From an uncultured Pelagibacteraceae bacterium (GTDB lineage Bacteria; Pseudomonadota; Alphaproteobacteria; Pelagibacterales; Pelagibacteraceae): a stretch of DNA of 64,000 bases. Under the pieces are notes generated by a model, which ran no database searches, had not been told where the DNA came from, and worked only from the letters and a program-made list of their open reading frames with translations. The stretch covers positions 124,001-188,000 of the forward strand of contig CABXZD010000002.1 of the NCBI GenBank assembly GCA_902516465.1. Reading direction: 5' to 3'. Of the stretch, positions 8,393 to 17,374 are shown in pieces (position 1 is the first letter of the stretch; the number at the start of each line of letters is the position of its first letter). A program made the position numbers and the translations under genes.

Positions 8393-8794
8393 TTACCTTT
8401 TAACTAAAATTTTCCAAACTCCGGAGGCAGAAGTAATAGTTTTATTATTACACTTTAATTCACAAAATAAAAATACCAATGTCTTTGTTTTTTTTAATAT
8501 TTTTACATTTCCAATTATTTCATCTCCAATTTTTGTTGTACTGATAAATTTTAAATCTAAAGAAATTGTAACACATGGTGAATTATCAGCGCATCTATGA
8601 GCTGCAGTTCCGGCACCAGCATCAATTAAAGCAGACAAATATCCACCATGCGTTATATTCGAGGCATTAAGGTGATTTTCACTTATCGTAGATTTAAATT
8701 CATATTCTGTTTCTGAAATATTTCTGAAGAGCACACCTCCGTTATGTTTCATGAATCCCGGTTTGAGGCTTATTTGTTCAAAATTTTTAAACAT
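8393..8794 (-). CDS. PaaI-family hotdog thioesterase
   Basis: A 133-residue single hotdog-domain protein of the PaaI/YbgC-like acyl-CoA thioesterase group. Key features are the N-terminal segment FMKHNGGVLF, the active-site helix region NITHGGYLSALIDAGAG (HGG-x8-D type, with the catalytic Asp near residue 58), and the strand TISLDLKFISTTKIGD. It hydrolyses an aryl- or acyl-CoA thioester; the substrate cannot be read from sequence. It lies downstream of tRNA-Arg and a possible 32-codon membrane peptide gene, and about 106 bases upstream of the helicase. Confidence 0.85.
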   Translation of the reverse strand: MFKNFEQISLKPGFMKHNGGVLFRNISETEYEFKSTISENHLNASNITHGGYLSALIDAGAGTAAHRCADNSPCVTISLDLKFISTTKIGDEIIGNVKILKKTKTLVFLFCELKCNNKTITSASGVWKILVKR

Positions 8795-8800
8795 GAGCTT

Positions 8801-8899
8801 TTATAATATAAAAGTTAAGATTAACAAAATTATAATGATTATTAAAAAAAAATAAATTACTGACTTTTGTAACGAAGTTTTTAAAAACCAATTTAACAC
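8801..8899 (-). CDS. Possible 32-residue single-span membrane peptide
   Basis: A small open frame between tRNA-Arg and the thioesterase gene. It starts with GTG at 8899, preceded by a good Shine-Dalgarno AAGGA with 5-base spacing, and stops 6 bases before the thioesterase ATG. The peptide has a short polar start (LNWFLKTSLQKS) and then about 19 consecutive hydrophobic residues, mainly Ile and Leu, enough for one transmembrane helix. The SD and tight packing support translation; the alternative is an AT-rich leader that happens to read as hydrophobic codons, which is easy in such DNA. No family recognised. Confidence 0.38.
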   Translation of the reverse strand: MLNWFLKTSLQKSVIYFFLIIIIILLILTFIL

Positions 8900-8914
8900 A
8901 ATTTTCCTTATTAA

Positions 8915-8991
8915 TGGTGCGTCTGCTAGGAGTCGAACCCAGAACCTCCTGGTCCGTAGCCAAGCGCTCTATCCAATTGAGCTACAGACGC
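8915..8991 (-). tRNA. tRNA-Arg (anticodon ACG)
   Basis: Read on the minus strand, acceptor GCGTCTG pairs with CAGACGC, the discriminator is A and CCA is encoded (plus-strand 8915-8917). The anticodon stem CTTGG/CCAGG closes the loop CTACGGA with anticodon ACG, whose A34 would be edited to inosine to read CGU, CGC and CGA. The T-loop TTCGACT is canonical. The 3' end is 15 bases from the start of the possible 32-codon gene on the same strand. Confidence 0.97.
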
Positions 8992-9063
8992 ATTTTAAAT
9001 TTTATTTGATTATACTATAACAATTTTTAGTGTATTTTAACTATAAGACAAATTTAAAATTAA

Positions 9064-10239
9064 ATGTTAGATAAATCAAAAGAAGTAATCATAATAGATG
9101 CAGTAAGAACACCTATAGGGACTTACAAAGGATCACTAAAGGATATAAAAGCACATCATCTTGGGTCAATGGTGATAAGCGACCTTTTAAAAAGAAGCAA
9201 ATTTAACAGTGAAGAAATTGATGAAGTAATTATGGGTCAAGTATTGACTGCTGGGACAGGTCAGAATCCTGCTAGACAAGCTGCAATTGCAGCTGGAATA
9301 CCTGTCTCAAAACCTGCGCATATTGTTAATCAAGTTTGTGGCTCTGGACTAAGAGCAGTCATTTCTGGTTTTCAATCAATTAAATTAGGGGACTCAAAAA
9401 AAGTCATTTCTGGTGGACAAGAGAATATGTCTCATGCTCCTAATTTAGTTTTTGATGAAAATTTAAAAAAAAATTTAGAAAATGAAATAGTAGATTCAAT
9501 GATTCATGATGGTCTGCTGGATGCATTTAATAATTATCATATGGGTGTAACAGCAGAAAATGTTGCAAAAAAATTTGAAATATCCAGAGAGGACCAAGAT
9601 GAATTTGCATTAAATTCTCAAAAAAAAACGCAGGACGCTGTGAAAAATAATAAATTTGAAAATGAAATGGTAGAAATTAATTTAGGAGGGAATATTTTTA
9701 AAAAAGATGAGCACCCAAGAAATGATCTGTGTCTCAAAGACTTACAAAAATTAAAAACTGTTTTCCAAAAAAATGGAACAGTCACACCTGGAAATTCATC
9801 CGGTATAAATGATGGCGCAGCAGCTTTATTACTAACAAATTCAGAAGAAGCTGAAAAAAAATCAATTCAACCATTAGCAAAAATTGTATCTTGGGCTTCA
9901 GTTGGTGTTGATCCTTCGCTTATGGGATTAGGACCTATAGAAGCAGTTAAAAAAGCAATTAGTCTAGCTAAATGGAAAATTAATGACGTAGATTTATTTG
10001 AAATAAATGAAGCTTTTGCTGCACAAAGTATTGCTGTAATTCGTGAGTTAAACATAGATAAAAACAAAGTTAATGTGAATGGGGGCGCCATAGCTTTAGG
10101 TCATCCTATAGGAGCCTCTGGCGCAAGAATACTTGTTACACTTTTACATGAAATGCAAAAAACTAACAAAAAAAAGGGGTGTGCAACTCTTTGTATTGGT
10201 GGAGGAATGGGTATTGCTGTATGTGTTGAAAAAAATTAA
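9064..10239 (+). CDS. Acetyl-CoA acetyltransferase (thiolase)
   Basis: A 391-residue type-II biosynthetic-like thiolase that condenses or cleaves acetoacetyl-CoA. The nucleophilic Cys is in NQVCGSGLRAV near residue 90, the catalytic His in NVNGGAIALGHPIGASGAR near 348, and the second Cys in TLCIGGGMGIAV near 378. The NEAFAAQ motif is also intact. Length is exactly typical. In SAR11-like organisms it could serve fatty acid or acetoacetyl-CoA metabolism; no polyhydroxybutyrate genes lie nearby. It stands alone, divergent from tRNA-Arg. Confidence 0.94.
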   Translation: MLDKSKEVIIIDAVRTPIGTYKGSLKDIKAHHLGSMVISDLLKRSKFNSEEIDEVIMGQVLTAGTGQNPARQAAIAAGIPVSKPAHIVNQVCGSGLRAVISGFQSIKLGDSKKVISGGQENMSHAPNLVFDENLKKNLENEIVDSMIHDGLLDAFNNYHMGVTAENVAKKFEISREDQDEFALNSQKKTQDAVKNNKFENEMVEINLGGNIFKKDEHPRNDLCLKDLQKLKTVFQKNGTVTPGNSSGINDGAAALLLTNSEEAEKKSIQPLAKIVSWASVGVDPSLMGLGPIEAVKKAISLAKWKINDVDLFEINEAFAAQSIAVIRELNIDKNKVNVNGGAIALGHPIGASGARILVTLLHEMQKTNKKKGCATLCIGGGMGIAVCVEKN

Positions 10240-10352
10240 TAATTAATCTTTCGAAATTTTTCTTTTAATAAAACTTTTTGTATCCAAATTTTTGCATCTA
10301 AGTGACAGCTAACTTTTTGTTTAATAAGCATTTCTAATAATTTTTTAATCAT
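10236..10352 (-). CDS. Possible 38-residue basic peptide antisense to the thiolase 3' end
   Basis: The 206-base gap between thiolase and pyruvate dehydrogenase holds an open frame on the minus strand with ATG at 10350-10352 and TAA overlapping the thiolase stop. The peptide is Lys/Leu-rich and amphipathic (MIKKLLEMLIKQK...) with one Cys-His pair. The frame stays open a further 24 or so codons upstream without a start codon, so it may be the tail of a decayed gene. No Shine-Dalgarno is seen. Weak candidate. Confidence 0.15.
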   Translation of the reverse strand: MIKKLLEMLIKQKVSCHLDAKIWIQKVLLKEKFRKINY

Positions 10353-10416
10353 TTGAGTACTTTCGGTACAAAGAATGTCAAAAAATTGATCAGAATGTGT
10401 TAAATTTGCAATTTAC

Positions 10417-10422
10417 TATAAT
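10417..10422 (+). promoter_or_regulatory. Candidate -10 box for the pyruvate dehydrogenase operon
   Basis: An exact TATAAT hexamer 23 bases before the E1 start codon, in a gap of about 200 bases where a promoter is expected. No good -35 hexamer lies at 16-18 bases upstream. In AT-rich DNA a lone -10 match is weak evidence. Confidence 0.3.
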
Positions 10423-10445
10423 TTTATCAGGTATAAAGTTATAAA

Positions 10446-13400
10446 ATGAGTGAAAAACTATTAGTTCCCGATATTGGTGAATTTGAGAATGTAGAAGTGA
10501 TTGAACTTCTTGTTAAAGAAGGACAAGAATTAAAAAAAGACGATCCTGTGGTTACCATTGAAAGTGATAAATCAAGTGTTGAAATTCCATCAACTATTGA
10601 AGGTAAAATTGAAAAAATTGGAGTTAAAATTGGAGATAAAGTTTCTAAAGGTGATTATCTCTTAACTGTACTTAGTTCAAAAAGTTCTACAAAAATATCA
10701 GAGAGCGTACCCAAGAATACTGAAAATTTAATCCAAGAAGCAGAAATTTCTTTAGAAAAATTTCAAGAGAAAGTTATTAAAAAGCCAGAAAACCAAAAAA
10801 ATGAAATCCTAAGAAATATTGAAAAAAAAAACGATATTATTCAAACTATCAACAAAGATGATCTAGATCCTACTGAAACCAATGAATGGTTAGACTCTCT
10901 ATCTGCAGTTATTCAAAAAGATGGAAACCAAAGAGCTCATTATTTAATAAAGGAATTAATAAATAAAGCTTATAGTGAAGGTGCAAATATTCCATATACT
11001 CAAAATACTCCATATATAAACACTATACCTGTCAGTGAAGAAAAAAAATCTAATGGAGATCAAAATATTGAGAGAAAAATTAGATCATTAATAAGATGGA
11101 ATTCAGCTGCTATGGTAGTTAGAGCTAACAAGAAATTCCCAGAGCTTGGAGGACATATTGGGACCTTTGCCTCTGCTGCAACTCTTTATGATGTTGGGAT
11201 GAACCATTTTTGGAGAGCAAAAAACAATAAATTCGGTGGAGACTTAATTTATTTTCAAGGTCATAGTGCTCCTGGCATGTATGCAAGAGCTTTTCTTGAG
11301 GGAAGACTTAACGAAAAACAGCTGGACAGTTTTAGACAGGAGGTTAATCCTGGCGGTTTATCATCTTATCCCCATCCATGGTTGATGCCAAAATTTTGGC
11401 AGTTTCCAACAGTTTCAATGGGGCTGGGTCCGATGTTAGCAATTTATCAAGCTCGATATATGAAATATTTGATCAATAGAGGTCTGATTAAAGATGAGGG
11501 AAGAAAAGTTTGGGCTTTTTTAGGGGATGGTGAGATGGATGAACCCGAGTCTCTAGGCGCTATTGGTTTAGCAGCAAGAGAAAATCTAGATAATTTGATT
11601 TTTGTAATTAACTGTAATCTGCAAAGATTGGATGGTCCTGTAAGAGGTAATGGGAAAATAATACAAGAGTTGGAGGGAATTTTTAGAGGGGCTGGTTGGA
11701 ATGTAATAAAAGTTATATGGGGGTCATATTGGGACCCGTTATTAGCTAATGATAAGACAGGTCATCTTGTTAAGATTATGAATGAAACTGTTGATGGAGA
11801 GTATCAAGCAATTAAAGCTAGAGATGGTGCTTTCGTTAGAGAGAAGTTTTTTGGAAAGTATCCAGAGACAAAAGAATTAGTTTCAAGTTTATCTGATAAA
11901 GACATATGGAGATTAAACAGAGGCGGCCATGATCCTCACAAAGTTTTTGCTGCCTATGATAAAGCCTCTAAAAACTCCGGCAGTCCAACAGTTGTAATAG
12001 CTAAAACAATTAAGGGTTATGGAATGGGTAAAAGTGGAGAAAGTGTTAATACAACTCATCAAACAAAGAAATTAGATATTAATGATTTAATGTATTATAG
12101 AGATAGGTTTGATGTTCCTTTGACAGATAATCAAGTAAAAAATATTGAGTATTATAAGCCTGCAGACAATTCAGCTGAAATAAAGTATCTTAAAGAAAGA
12201 AGACTTCAGCTTGGTGGATTTATTCCTGAAAGAACTACCTACGCTAAATCAATAAAAGCACCTCCTAAAAATATTTTTGATAGTATGAAAGAATCAACTG
12301 GTACAAAGGAAATGTCAACCACAATGGCATTGGTAAGGATGTTAACAAGCCTTCTAAGGGATAAAAATGTAGCTCCAAGGTTAGTTCCAATTATACCTGA
12401 TGAGGCAAGAACTTTTGGCATGGAGGGTTTTTTTCAAAAAGTTGGAATATATGCTCACGAAGGCCAGAAGTATGAACCTGAAGATTCTGCACAATTAAGT
12501 TCTTATAGAGAGGAAAAGAGCGGTCAGGTATTGGAGGAAGGGATCACAGAAGCAGGTGCAATGTCTTCTTGGATTGCTGCAGGGACTTCTTATACCAATC
12601 ACGATTTAGAAATGATTCCTATTTATTTATTCTATTCCATGTTTGGTTTTCAAAGGATAGGTGACTTGGCTTGGGCAGGTGCTGATAGTCAATCTAGAGG
12701 TTTTTTAATTGGTGCTACTGCTGGAAGGACTACATTAGCGGGAGAGGGGTTACAGCATCAAGATGGTCATAGTCATTTAATAGCATCGACAATACCAAAT
12801 TGTATTTCTTATGATCCTACATTTCATTATGAATTAGCAGTAATTTTTAGAGAAGGACTTAAAAGAATGCATGAAAAAAACGAGAATATTTTTTATTACA
12901 TTACTACTATGAATGAAAATTATCCACACCCGGAGATGCCAAAGGAAAAGAATTGTGAAGAAGGAATTCTCAAAGGTATGTATAAAATTAAACAGTTTAC
13001 AAAATATAAAAAAAATAAAATTCAGTTTCTAGGCTCAGGTACAATTTTAAGAGAAATGATTGCTGGCGCAGAAATATTGCAAAAAGAATATAATATAGAC
13101 AGTGAGGTTTGGAGTGTCACAAGCTTCAATGAATTGAGAAAAGATGGATTAGAAGTAGAGAGATATAATTTATTGAATCCTGACAAAGAACCGAAAAAAT
13201 CATATGTGGAAAGATGTTTAGGAAAAACTGAAGGTCCAATATTAGCTGCATCGGATTATATTAAAATGAATTCTGATCAGATAAGACCATATATAAACAA
13301 AAGTTTCTATTCTTTGGGAACAGACGGATTTGGTAGAAGTGACACTAGAAAAAATTTACGAAAATTTTTTGAAGTTGATAAAGAGCATATTGTTACATAC

Positions 13401-13508
13401 GGGTTGAGTGTATTGGCAAAAGAACAGCTTTTAGCATCTAAATATGCCTCAGATGCGATTAAAAAATATAAAATTGATCCTAATAAACCCATGCCTACAA
13501 AAATATAA
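10446..13508 (+). CDS. aceE: Pyruvate dehydrogenase E1 (homodimeric type) with N-terminal lipoyl domain
   Basis: Decarboxylates pyruvate and reductively acetylates lipoate. Unlike the usual 880-890 residue AceE, this protein is 1020 residues because residues 1-76 are a complete biotinyl/lipoyl domain: LLVPDIGEFENVEVIELLV at the start and ESDKSSVEIPS with the expected lipoylated Lys42. A charged linker (about 77-137) leads to the E1 core from about DLDPTETNEWLDSL. The ThDP motif GDGEMDEPES begins at residue 360 and ends in NCNLQRLDGP. The E2 gene starts on the base after the stop and lacks a lipoyl domain, so the swinging arm appears to have moved from E2 to E1. The fused gene is continuous with no frameshift. 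Confidence 0.93.
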   Translation: MSEKLLVPDIGEFENVEVIELLVKEGQELKKDDPVVTIESDKSSVEIPSTIEGKIEKIGVKIGDKVSKGDYLLTVLSSKSSTKISESVPKNTENLIQEAEISLEKFQEKVIKKPENQKNEILRNIEKKNDIIQTINKDDLDPTETNEWLDSLSAVIQKDGNQRAHYLIKELINKAYSEGANIPYTQNTPYINTIPVSEEKKSNGDQNIERKIRSLIRWNSAAMVVRANKKFPELGGHIGTFASAATLYDVGMNHFWRAKNNKFGGDLIYFQGHSAPGMYARAFLEGRLNEKQLDSFRQEVNPGGLSSYPHPWLMPKFWQFPTVSMGLGPMLAIYQARYMKYLINRGLIKDEGRKVWAFLGDGEMDEPESLGAIGLAARENLDNLIFVINCNLQRLDGPVRGNGKIIQELEGIFRGAGWNVIKVIWGSYWDPLLANDKTGHLVKIMNETVDGEYQAIKARDGAFVREKFFGKYPETKELVSSLSDKDIWRLNRGGHDPHKVFAAYDKASKNSGSPTVVIAKTIKGYGMGKSGESVNTTHQTKKLDINDLMYYRDRFDVPLTDNQVKNIEYYKPADNSAEIKYLKERRLQLGGFIPERTTYAKSIKAPPKNIFDSMKESTGTKEMSTTMALVRMLTSLLRDKNVAPRLVPIIPDEARTFGMEGFFQKVGIYAHEGQKYEPEDSAQLSSYREEKSGQVLEEGITEAGAMSSWIAAGTSYTNHDLEMIPIYLFYSMFGFQRIGDLAWAGADSQSRGFLIGATAGRTTLAGEGLQHQDGHSHLIASTIPNCISYDPTFHYELAVIFREGLKRMHEKNENIFYYITTMNENYPHPEMPKEKNCEEGILKGMYKIKQFTKYKKNKIQFLGSGTILREMIAGAEILQKEYNIDSEVWSVTSFNELRKDGLEVERYNLLNPDKEPKKSYVERCLGKTEGPILAASDYIKMNSDQIRPYINKSFYSLGTDGFGRSDTRKNLRKFFEVDKEHIVTYGLSVLAKEQLLASKYASDAIKKYKIDPNKPMPTKI

Positions 13509-14438
13509 ATGTTAAAAAAAAATTTCTCCACTATTGTACCAGCATCACCTAAAGCAAGAAAATTTGCCAGAGAGCTTGGAGTAGATATTAACAATGTAAA
13601 AGGAAGTAAAAAAGATGGCAGAGTTACAGAGGACGACATCAAAATATTTGTCTCTAACCAATCAAATCAAAGTGATAGAATTAAATCTCAAGAGTATGAA
13701 AAAATAAAAATAGATTATGCTCACTCAGAATTTGGCGAAGTTGAAATAAAAGATATTCCAAGGGTTAAAAAATTAGCATCAAAATATTTACTTAATTCAT
13801 GGACAAAGATACCACATGTTACTAATCATGATGAGGCTGATATAACTGAGATGGAAGAATTTAGAAATTCTTTAACAGATTTATATACTAAGGAAATAAA
13901 AAAAATAACTCCTTTAGCATTTATAGTTAAAGCTTTATCGGTTTCATTAAAAAAATATCCTAACTTTAATTCTTCTATAGATGAAATTGAAAAAGGAAAA
14001 ATGACATTTAAAAGATATTGTCATATAGGTATAGCAGTAGATACTCCTCATGGGTTAATGGTTCCAAAATTAAGAAATGTTGATAATAAAAAAATTTCAA
14101 AAATCGCAAATGAATTAAAAAGAGTAAGCGAGGATTGTAGAAACTTAAAAATCGAAAAGAAAGAGCTTTTTGGCGGTTCTATGACCATAACAAGTCTCGG
14201 TGGAATTGGTGGTTCATTTTTTACACCAATAATTAATTATCCAGAGGTTGCTATTCTAGGAATAGGTAAATCAGAAAAAAAACAAATTTATATAAATGGT
14301 AAATTTGTTATTCGAACTATGCTCCCTTTGTCATTATCTTATGATCACAGAATAATAGATGGTGCTGAAGCAGCTAGATTTAACAATGATTTAAAAAAAA
14401 ATCTAGGTCCAAATTTTGCGTATAACTTAAGTTTATGA
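13509..14438 (+). CDS. aceF: Dihydrolipoamide acetyltransferase E2 lacking a lipoyl domain
   Basis: Transfers acetyl from lipoate to CoA and forms the core of the pyruvate dehydrogenase complex. At 309 residues it is far shorter than usual (430-630). It begins directly with the peripheral subunit-binding domain (ASPKARKFARELGVDINNVKGS, about residues 11-47), then a short linker and the catalytic domain from about residue 75, with the conserved YDHRIIDGAEAARF near the end (His280, Asp284). No lipoyl domain or remnant precedes it; the ATG abuts the E1 stop codon. Function therefore depends on the lipoyl domain of the E1 protein or of another protein. It overlaps the next gene by 4 bases. Confidence 0.93.
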   Translation: MLKKNFSTIVPASPKARKFARELGVDINNVKGSKKDGRVTEDDIKIFVSNQSNQSDRIKSQEYEKIKIDYAHSEFGEVEIKDIPRVKKLASKYLLNSWTKIPHVTNHDEADITEMEEFRNSLTDLYTKEIKKITPLAFIVKALSVSLKKYPNFNSSIDEIEKGKMTFKRYCHIGIAVDTPHGLMVPKLRNVDNKKISKIANELKRVSEDCRNLKIEKKELFGGSMTITSLGGIGGSFFTPIINYPEVAILGIGKSEKKQIYINGKFVIRTMLPLSLSYDHRIIDGAEAARFNNDLKKNLGPNFAYNLSL

Positions 14439-15532
14439 TTAGTAAATTTGAAATATTCTCAGATAATTTAATAGTTCATTTTAAAGATGATAATCAAGAA
14501 ATATTTCCAAACATTTGGTTAAGAGATCATGCTAAAGATGAAAAAAATTGGGACAAAAGGACTAATCAAAGAAAAACTTACACTGCAGGATTAGATTTAA
14601 ATTTAAAAATTAAAAATGCCAAGATTATAGAAAATGGAAGATTTTTAAGTATTTTGTGGCCAGATTTAGATAGCCCCGTAAATTATTCTTTTGAATTTTT
14701 ATACAGAAATAAAATTAATGCCAACAAAACAAACTTAAGTGTTAAGAATTGGAAAAATCAAGACTTAAGCACAAATTTATTTTTTAATTTTGATAAAACA
14801 AAAAGTAAGGATGGATTTAAAAATTTTTTAAGAATTTTATATGAATACGGTTTTATAGTTTTAAAAAATTGTGATAAAGACTTTACTTCAGTAAAGGAGA
14901 TTGCAAATAAAATAGGATATGTGAGGAATTCAATTTTTGGAGGTTTGTGGAGTTTTGAATCTAATCAAAATAAAGCAGATAGCTCTTATACTCAAGATGA
15001 ATTACGACCACATACAGATGGTACTTATAGTAATGATGCGCCTGGATTACAGCTATTGCTTTGCACCGAATATTCAGCCAAGGGAGGGGAGTCGATTTTA
15101 GTAGATGGTTTTAAAATTGCTGAAAAAATTAAAAATGAAAGTAATCAAATATTCAATCTTTTATCAACAGTTAATGTAACAGGTAATTATATCGGCGATG
15201 GAGTTTTCTTGAAGGCTGAAAGACCAATTTTTAAATTAAATAAAAAAAATGAAGTAATACAAGTTAGTTTTAATAATTATGATAGAGCTCCTTTCAGATT
15301 TGAACATGACCTTACAAAAAGGTTTTACGAAGGTATAAAGAAATTTGATTTAATAGCTAATGATAAAGAATTTCAATGGAGATATATTTTAAAACCAGGT
15401 GATTTACTTATATTTAATAATTGGCGTATTCTTCATGGCAGAGGATCATTTGAAGGTATTAGGAAGATGTCTGGATGTTATATAAACAAAGAAGATTTTG
15501 ATAGCTCTTGTATAATTAATGGAATAATTTGA
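14435..15532 (+). CDS. TauD/BBOX-like 2-oxoglutarate, Fe(II)-dependent oxygenase
   Basis: A 365-residue protein with the layout of gamma-butyrobetaine or trimethyllysine dioxygenases: an N-terminal DUF971-like domain (to about 100) and a TauD-type jelly-roll. The iron ligands are visible as RPHTDGTYSN (His-x-Asp) and the distal His in NNWRILHGRGSF. In characterised relatives the N-terminal domain binds zinc through Cys residues after WLRD; here WLRDH is followed by AKDEKNWDKRTNQR with no Cys, so that zinc site is probably lost. The ATGA overlap with the E2 gene implies co-transcription with pyruvate dehydrogenase. The substrate is unknown; a carnitine-like quaternary amine is one possibility. 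Confidence 0.82.
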   Translation: MISKFEIFSDNLIVHFKDDNQEIFPNIWLRDHAKDEKNWDKRTNQRKTYTAGLDLNLKIKNAKIIENGRFLSILWPDLDSPVNYSFEFLYRNKINANKTNLSVKNWKNQDLSTNLFFNFDKTKSKDGFKNFLRILYEYGFIVLKNCDKDFTSVKEIANKIGYVRNSIFGGLWSFESNQNKADSSYTQDELRPHTDGTYSNDAPGLQLLLCTEYSAKGGESILVDGFKIAEKIKNESNQIFNLLSTVNVTGNYIGDGVFLKAERPIFKLNKKNEVIQVSFNNYDRAPFRFEHDLTKRFYEGIKKFDLIANDKEFQWRYILKPGDLLIFNNWRILHGRGSFEGIRKMSGCYINKEDFDSSCIINGII

Positions 15533-15556
15533 CCATTAAACCTTCGATTTTAAAAT

Positions 15557-16447
15557 ATGACTAAACCAATTTCAATGATATGTGCAATTATAACCACTTT
15601 TATTTGGGGTACTGCATTTATTGCACAGGATACTGGCATGGATAATATAGGGCCACTAACATTTAATTCAGCGAGATTTATTGTTGGCTTTTTTACAATT
15701 TTACCAATCGCATTATTTTTTGAGAGAAAAAAAATAAAGTATGAAATTAATACTAAGAAAAACTTATTTATTAAATATTTAATTTTAATGGGTATTTCTC
15801 TTTTTCTTGGAACGTTTTTGCAGCAAGCGGCATTGCAGTATACAAATATTGCGAATGCCGCTTTTTTTACAGTTTTTTACGTTCCTTTAGTCCCTATTTT
15901 GTTATTTTTGATTTATTCACAAAAAATTCATTGGAGTATTTGGCCTGCTATAGGTTTATGTATTGTGGGTGTATATCTATTGAGTGACTTTTCAAACTCT
16001 GAAATTATGTTAGGAGATTCTTTAGTAATCATCTGTTCTATATTTTGGGCTTTACATATTATTTTCGCTGGTAAATTTATGGAAAAATTTGATATCCCAA
16101 TTTTTTATGCAGCATTACAAGCGCTATTTGTTGCAACATTATCAATAATTTTTTCTTTATTATTTGAAGAAATAATTTTTTCAAAAATTATTTTAGAAAG
16201 TACATCAATTATTTATGCGGGTGTTTTTTCAGGTGGTATAGCTTTTACATTACAAATGTTTGCACAAAAAAATATAGAGGAAGCACCAGCTGCTATCATT
16301 TATTCACTTGAAGGAGTATTTGCAGCAGTTGCTGGATGGATAATCTTAAATCAATTTTTAAATATCGATAATATAATAGGGTGTTTTTTAATTTTTATCG
16401 CTGTGATTTCCTCTCAGATATCTCCAAGTTCAAAAAAAACGAACTAA
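15557..16447 (+). CDS. DMT-superfamily transporter (EamA family)
   Basis: A 296-residue inner-membrane protein with about ten hydrophobic helices in two EamA repeats. The first repeat has IWGTAFIAQDTGMDNIGPLTFNSARF, and the second repeat ends with EAPAAIIYSLEGVFAAVAGWIILNQ, the classic repeat signatures. Members export metabolites or amino acids in exchange for protons. It follows the oxygenase by 24 bases on the same strand and may belong to that operon. The substrate cannot be predicted. Confidence 0.88.
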   Translation: MTKPISMICAIITTFIWGTAFIAQDTGMDNIGPLTFNSARFIVGFFTILPIALFFERKKIKYEINTKKNLFIKYLILMGISLFLGTFLQQAALQYTNIANAAFFTVFYVPLVPILLFLIYSQKIHWSIWPAIGLCIVGVYLLSDFSNSEIMLGDSLVIICSIFWALHIIFAGKFMEKFDIPIFYAALQALFVATLSIIFSLLFEEIIFSKIILESTSIIYAGVFSGGIAFTLQMFAQKNIEEAPAAIIYSLEGVFAAVAGWIILNQFLNIDNIIGCFLIFIAVISSQISPSSKKTN

Positions 16448-16451
16448 CATT

Positions 16452-17237
16452 TTAGTAGTATATAACAATAAATAATGCAATAGCTATCAACACTCTATAA
16501 ATCACAAACACATTTAGAGAAAATCTATTTATGTAGATTAAGAAAAACTTTACCGTCATGTATGAAAATATAAAAGATAAACATATTGCAACTAAGATTA
16601 AATAATTAATCTCTATAGTCTGATTAAATAAATCTTTTAGTCCAAGAAAACTTGCACCGGATAAAGCAGGAATAGATAATAAAAATGAAATTTTACTTGC
16701 ATCGACTCTATTAAATTTAAGAAATCTCGCAGCCGTTATGGTAATTCCCGCTCTACTTACACCAGGTATTAAAGCAAGAATTTGAAATAAACCAATGAAT
16801 ATCATAGATTTAATATTCAAGTTTGTAGATATATCTTTTTCAATTTTTCTTTGATCAGAAAAAAATAGAATTACTCCAAAAAATAATGTAGACCATGCAA
16901 TAAGTTTTATATTCCTAAGAAGATAAATAATTTCTGTTGAATGAAGTATATATCCAAAAATAATTAATGGTATTGACCCTATTATTATTAATTGTAAAAG
17001 TTTTTTATTATTTTTTAAATCGAATAAATCTTTTCTAAAATAAAATACGATTGCTAATAATGATCCTAAGTGCAGACTTATATCGATTAATAATGATCCT
17101 GTTTTTAAGTTATAAAAACTTGAGACTAAAATTAAATGAGCTGATGAGCTGATTGGTAAAAATTCTGAAATTCCTTGAATAGCGGATAGAATTAAGATTT
17201 CTATAAATTCTTGAAGCATATTAGTGTCGTAACTCAA
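16452..17237 (-). CDS. uppP: Undecaprenyl-diphosphatase UppP (BacA type)
   Basis: Dephosphorylates undecaprenyl pyrophosphate to recycle the lipid carrier for peptidoglycan and surface glycans. The 261-residue membrane protein has both signatures: the Glu-rich EFLPISSSAHL near residue 24 and PGVSRAGITITAARFLKFNR near residue 158, which form the active site. About eight helices are visible. It converges with the DMT transporter and diverges from gltD across 166 bases. Confidence 0.95.
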   Translation of the reverse strand: MSYDTNMLQEFIEILILSAIQGISEFLPISSSAHLILVSSFYNLKTGSLLIDISLHLGSLLAIVFYFRKDLFDLKNNKKLLQLIIIGSIPLIIFGYILHSTEIIYLLRNIKLIAWSTLFFGVILFFSDQRKIEKDISTNLNIKSMIFIGLFQILALIPGVSRAGITITAARFLKFNRVDASKISFLLSIPALSGASFLGLKDLFNQTIEINYLILVAICLSFIFSYMTVKFFLIYINRFSLNVFVIYRVLIAIALFIVIYY

Positions 17238-17374
17238 AAAATATTGATTATAAAGAATTCGATTTACTCATAATAGCTATGCAATAATTAAAATCTTTAG
17301 GTTTAACAGTAATTATTGGCAAAATTAGGTCATAAATGCTGACTTAAATAATTCTTTTACTAACAATAACAACG

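Noticed and set aside
8325..8600. 91-codon plus-strand frame over the thioesterase 3' end
   Set aside because: Overlaps the hotdog domain antisense and has no recognisable domain or ribosome binding site.
13307..13642. 111-codon minus-strand frame over the E1/E2 junction
   Set aside because: Shadow of two strongly supported genes; considered as a hint of a split E2 but it reads no lipoyl sequence.
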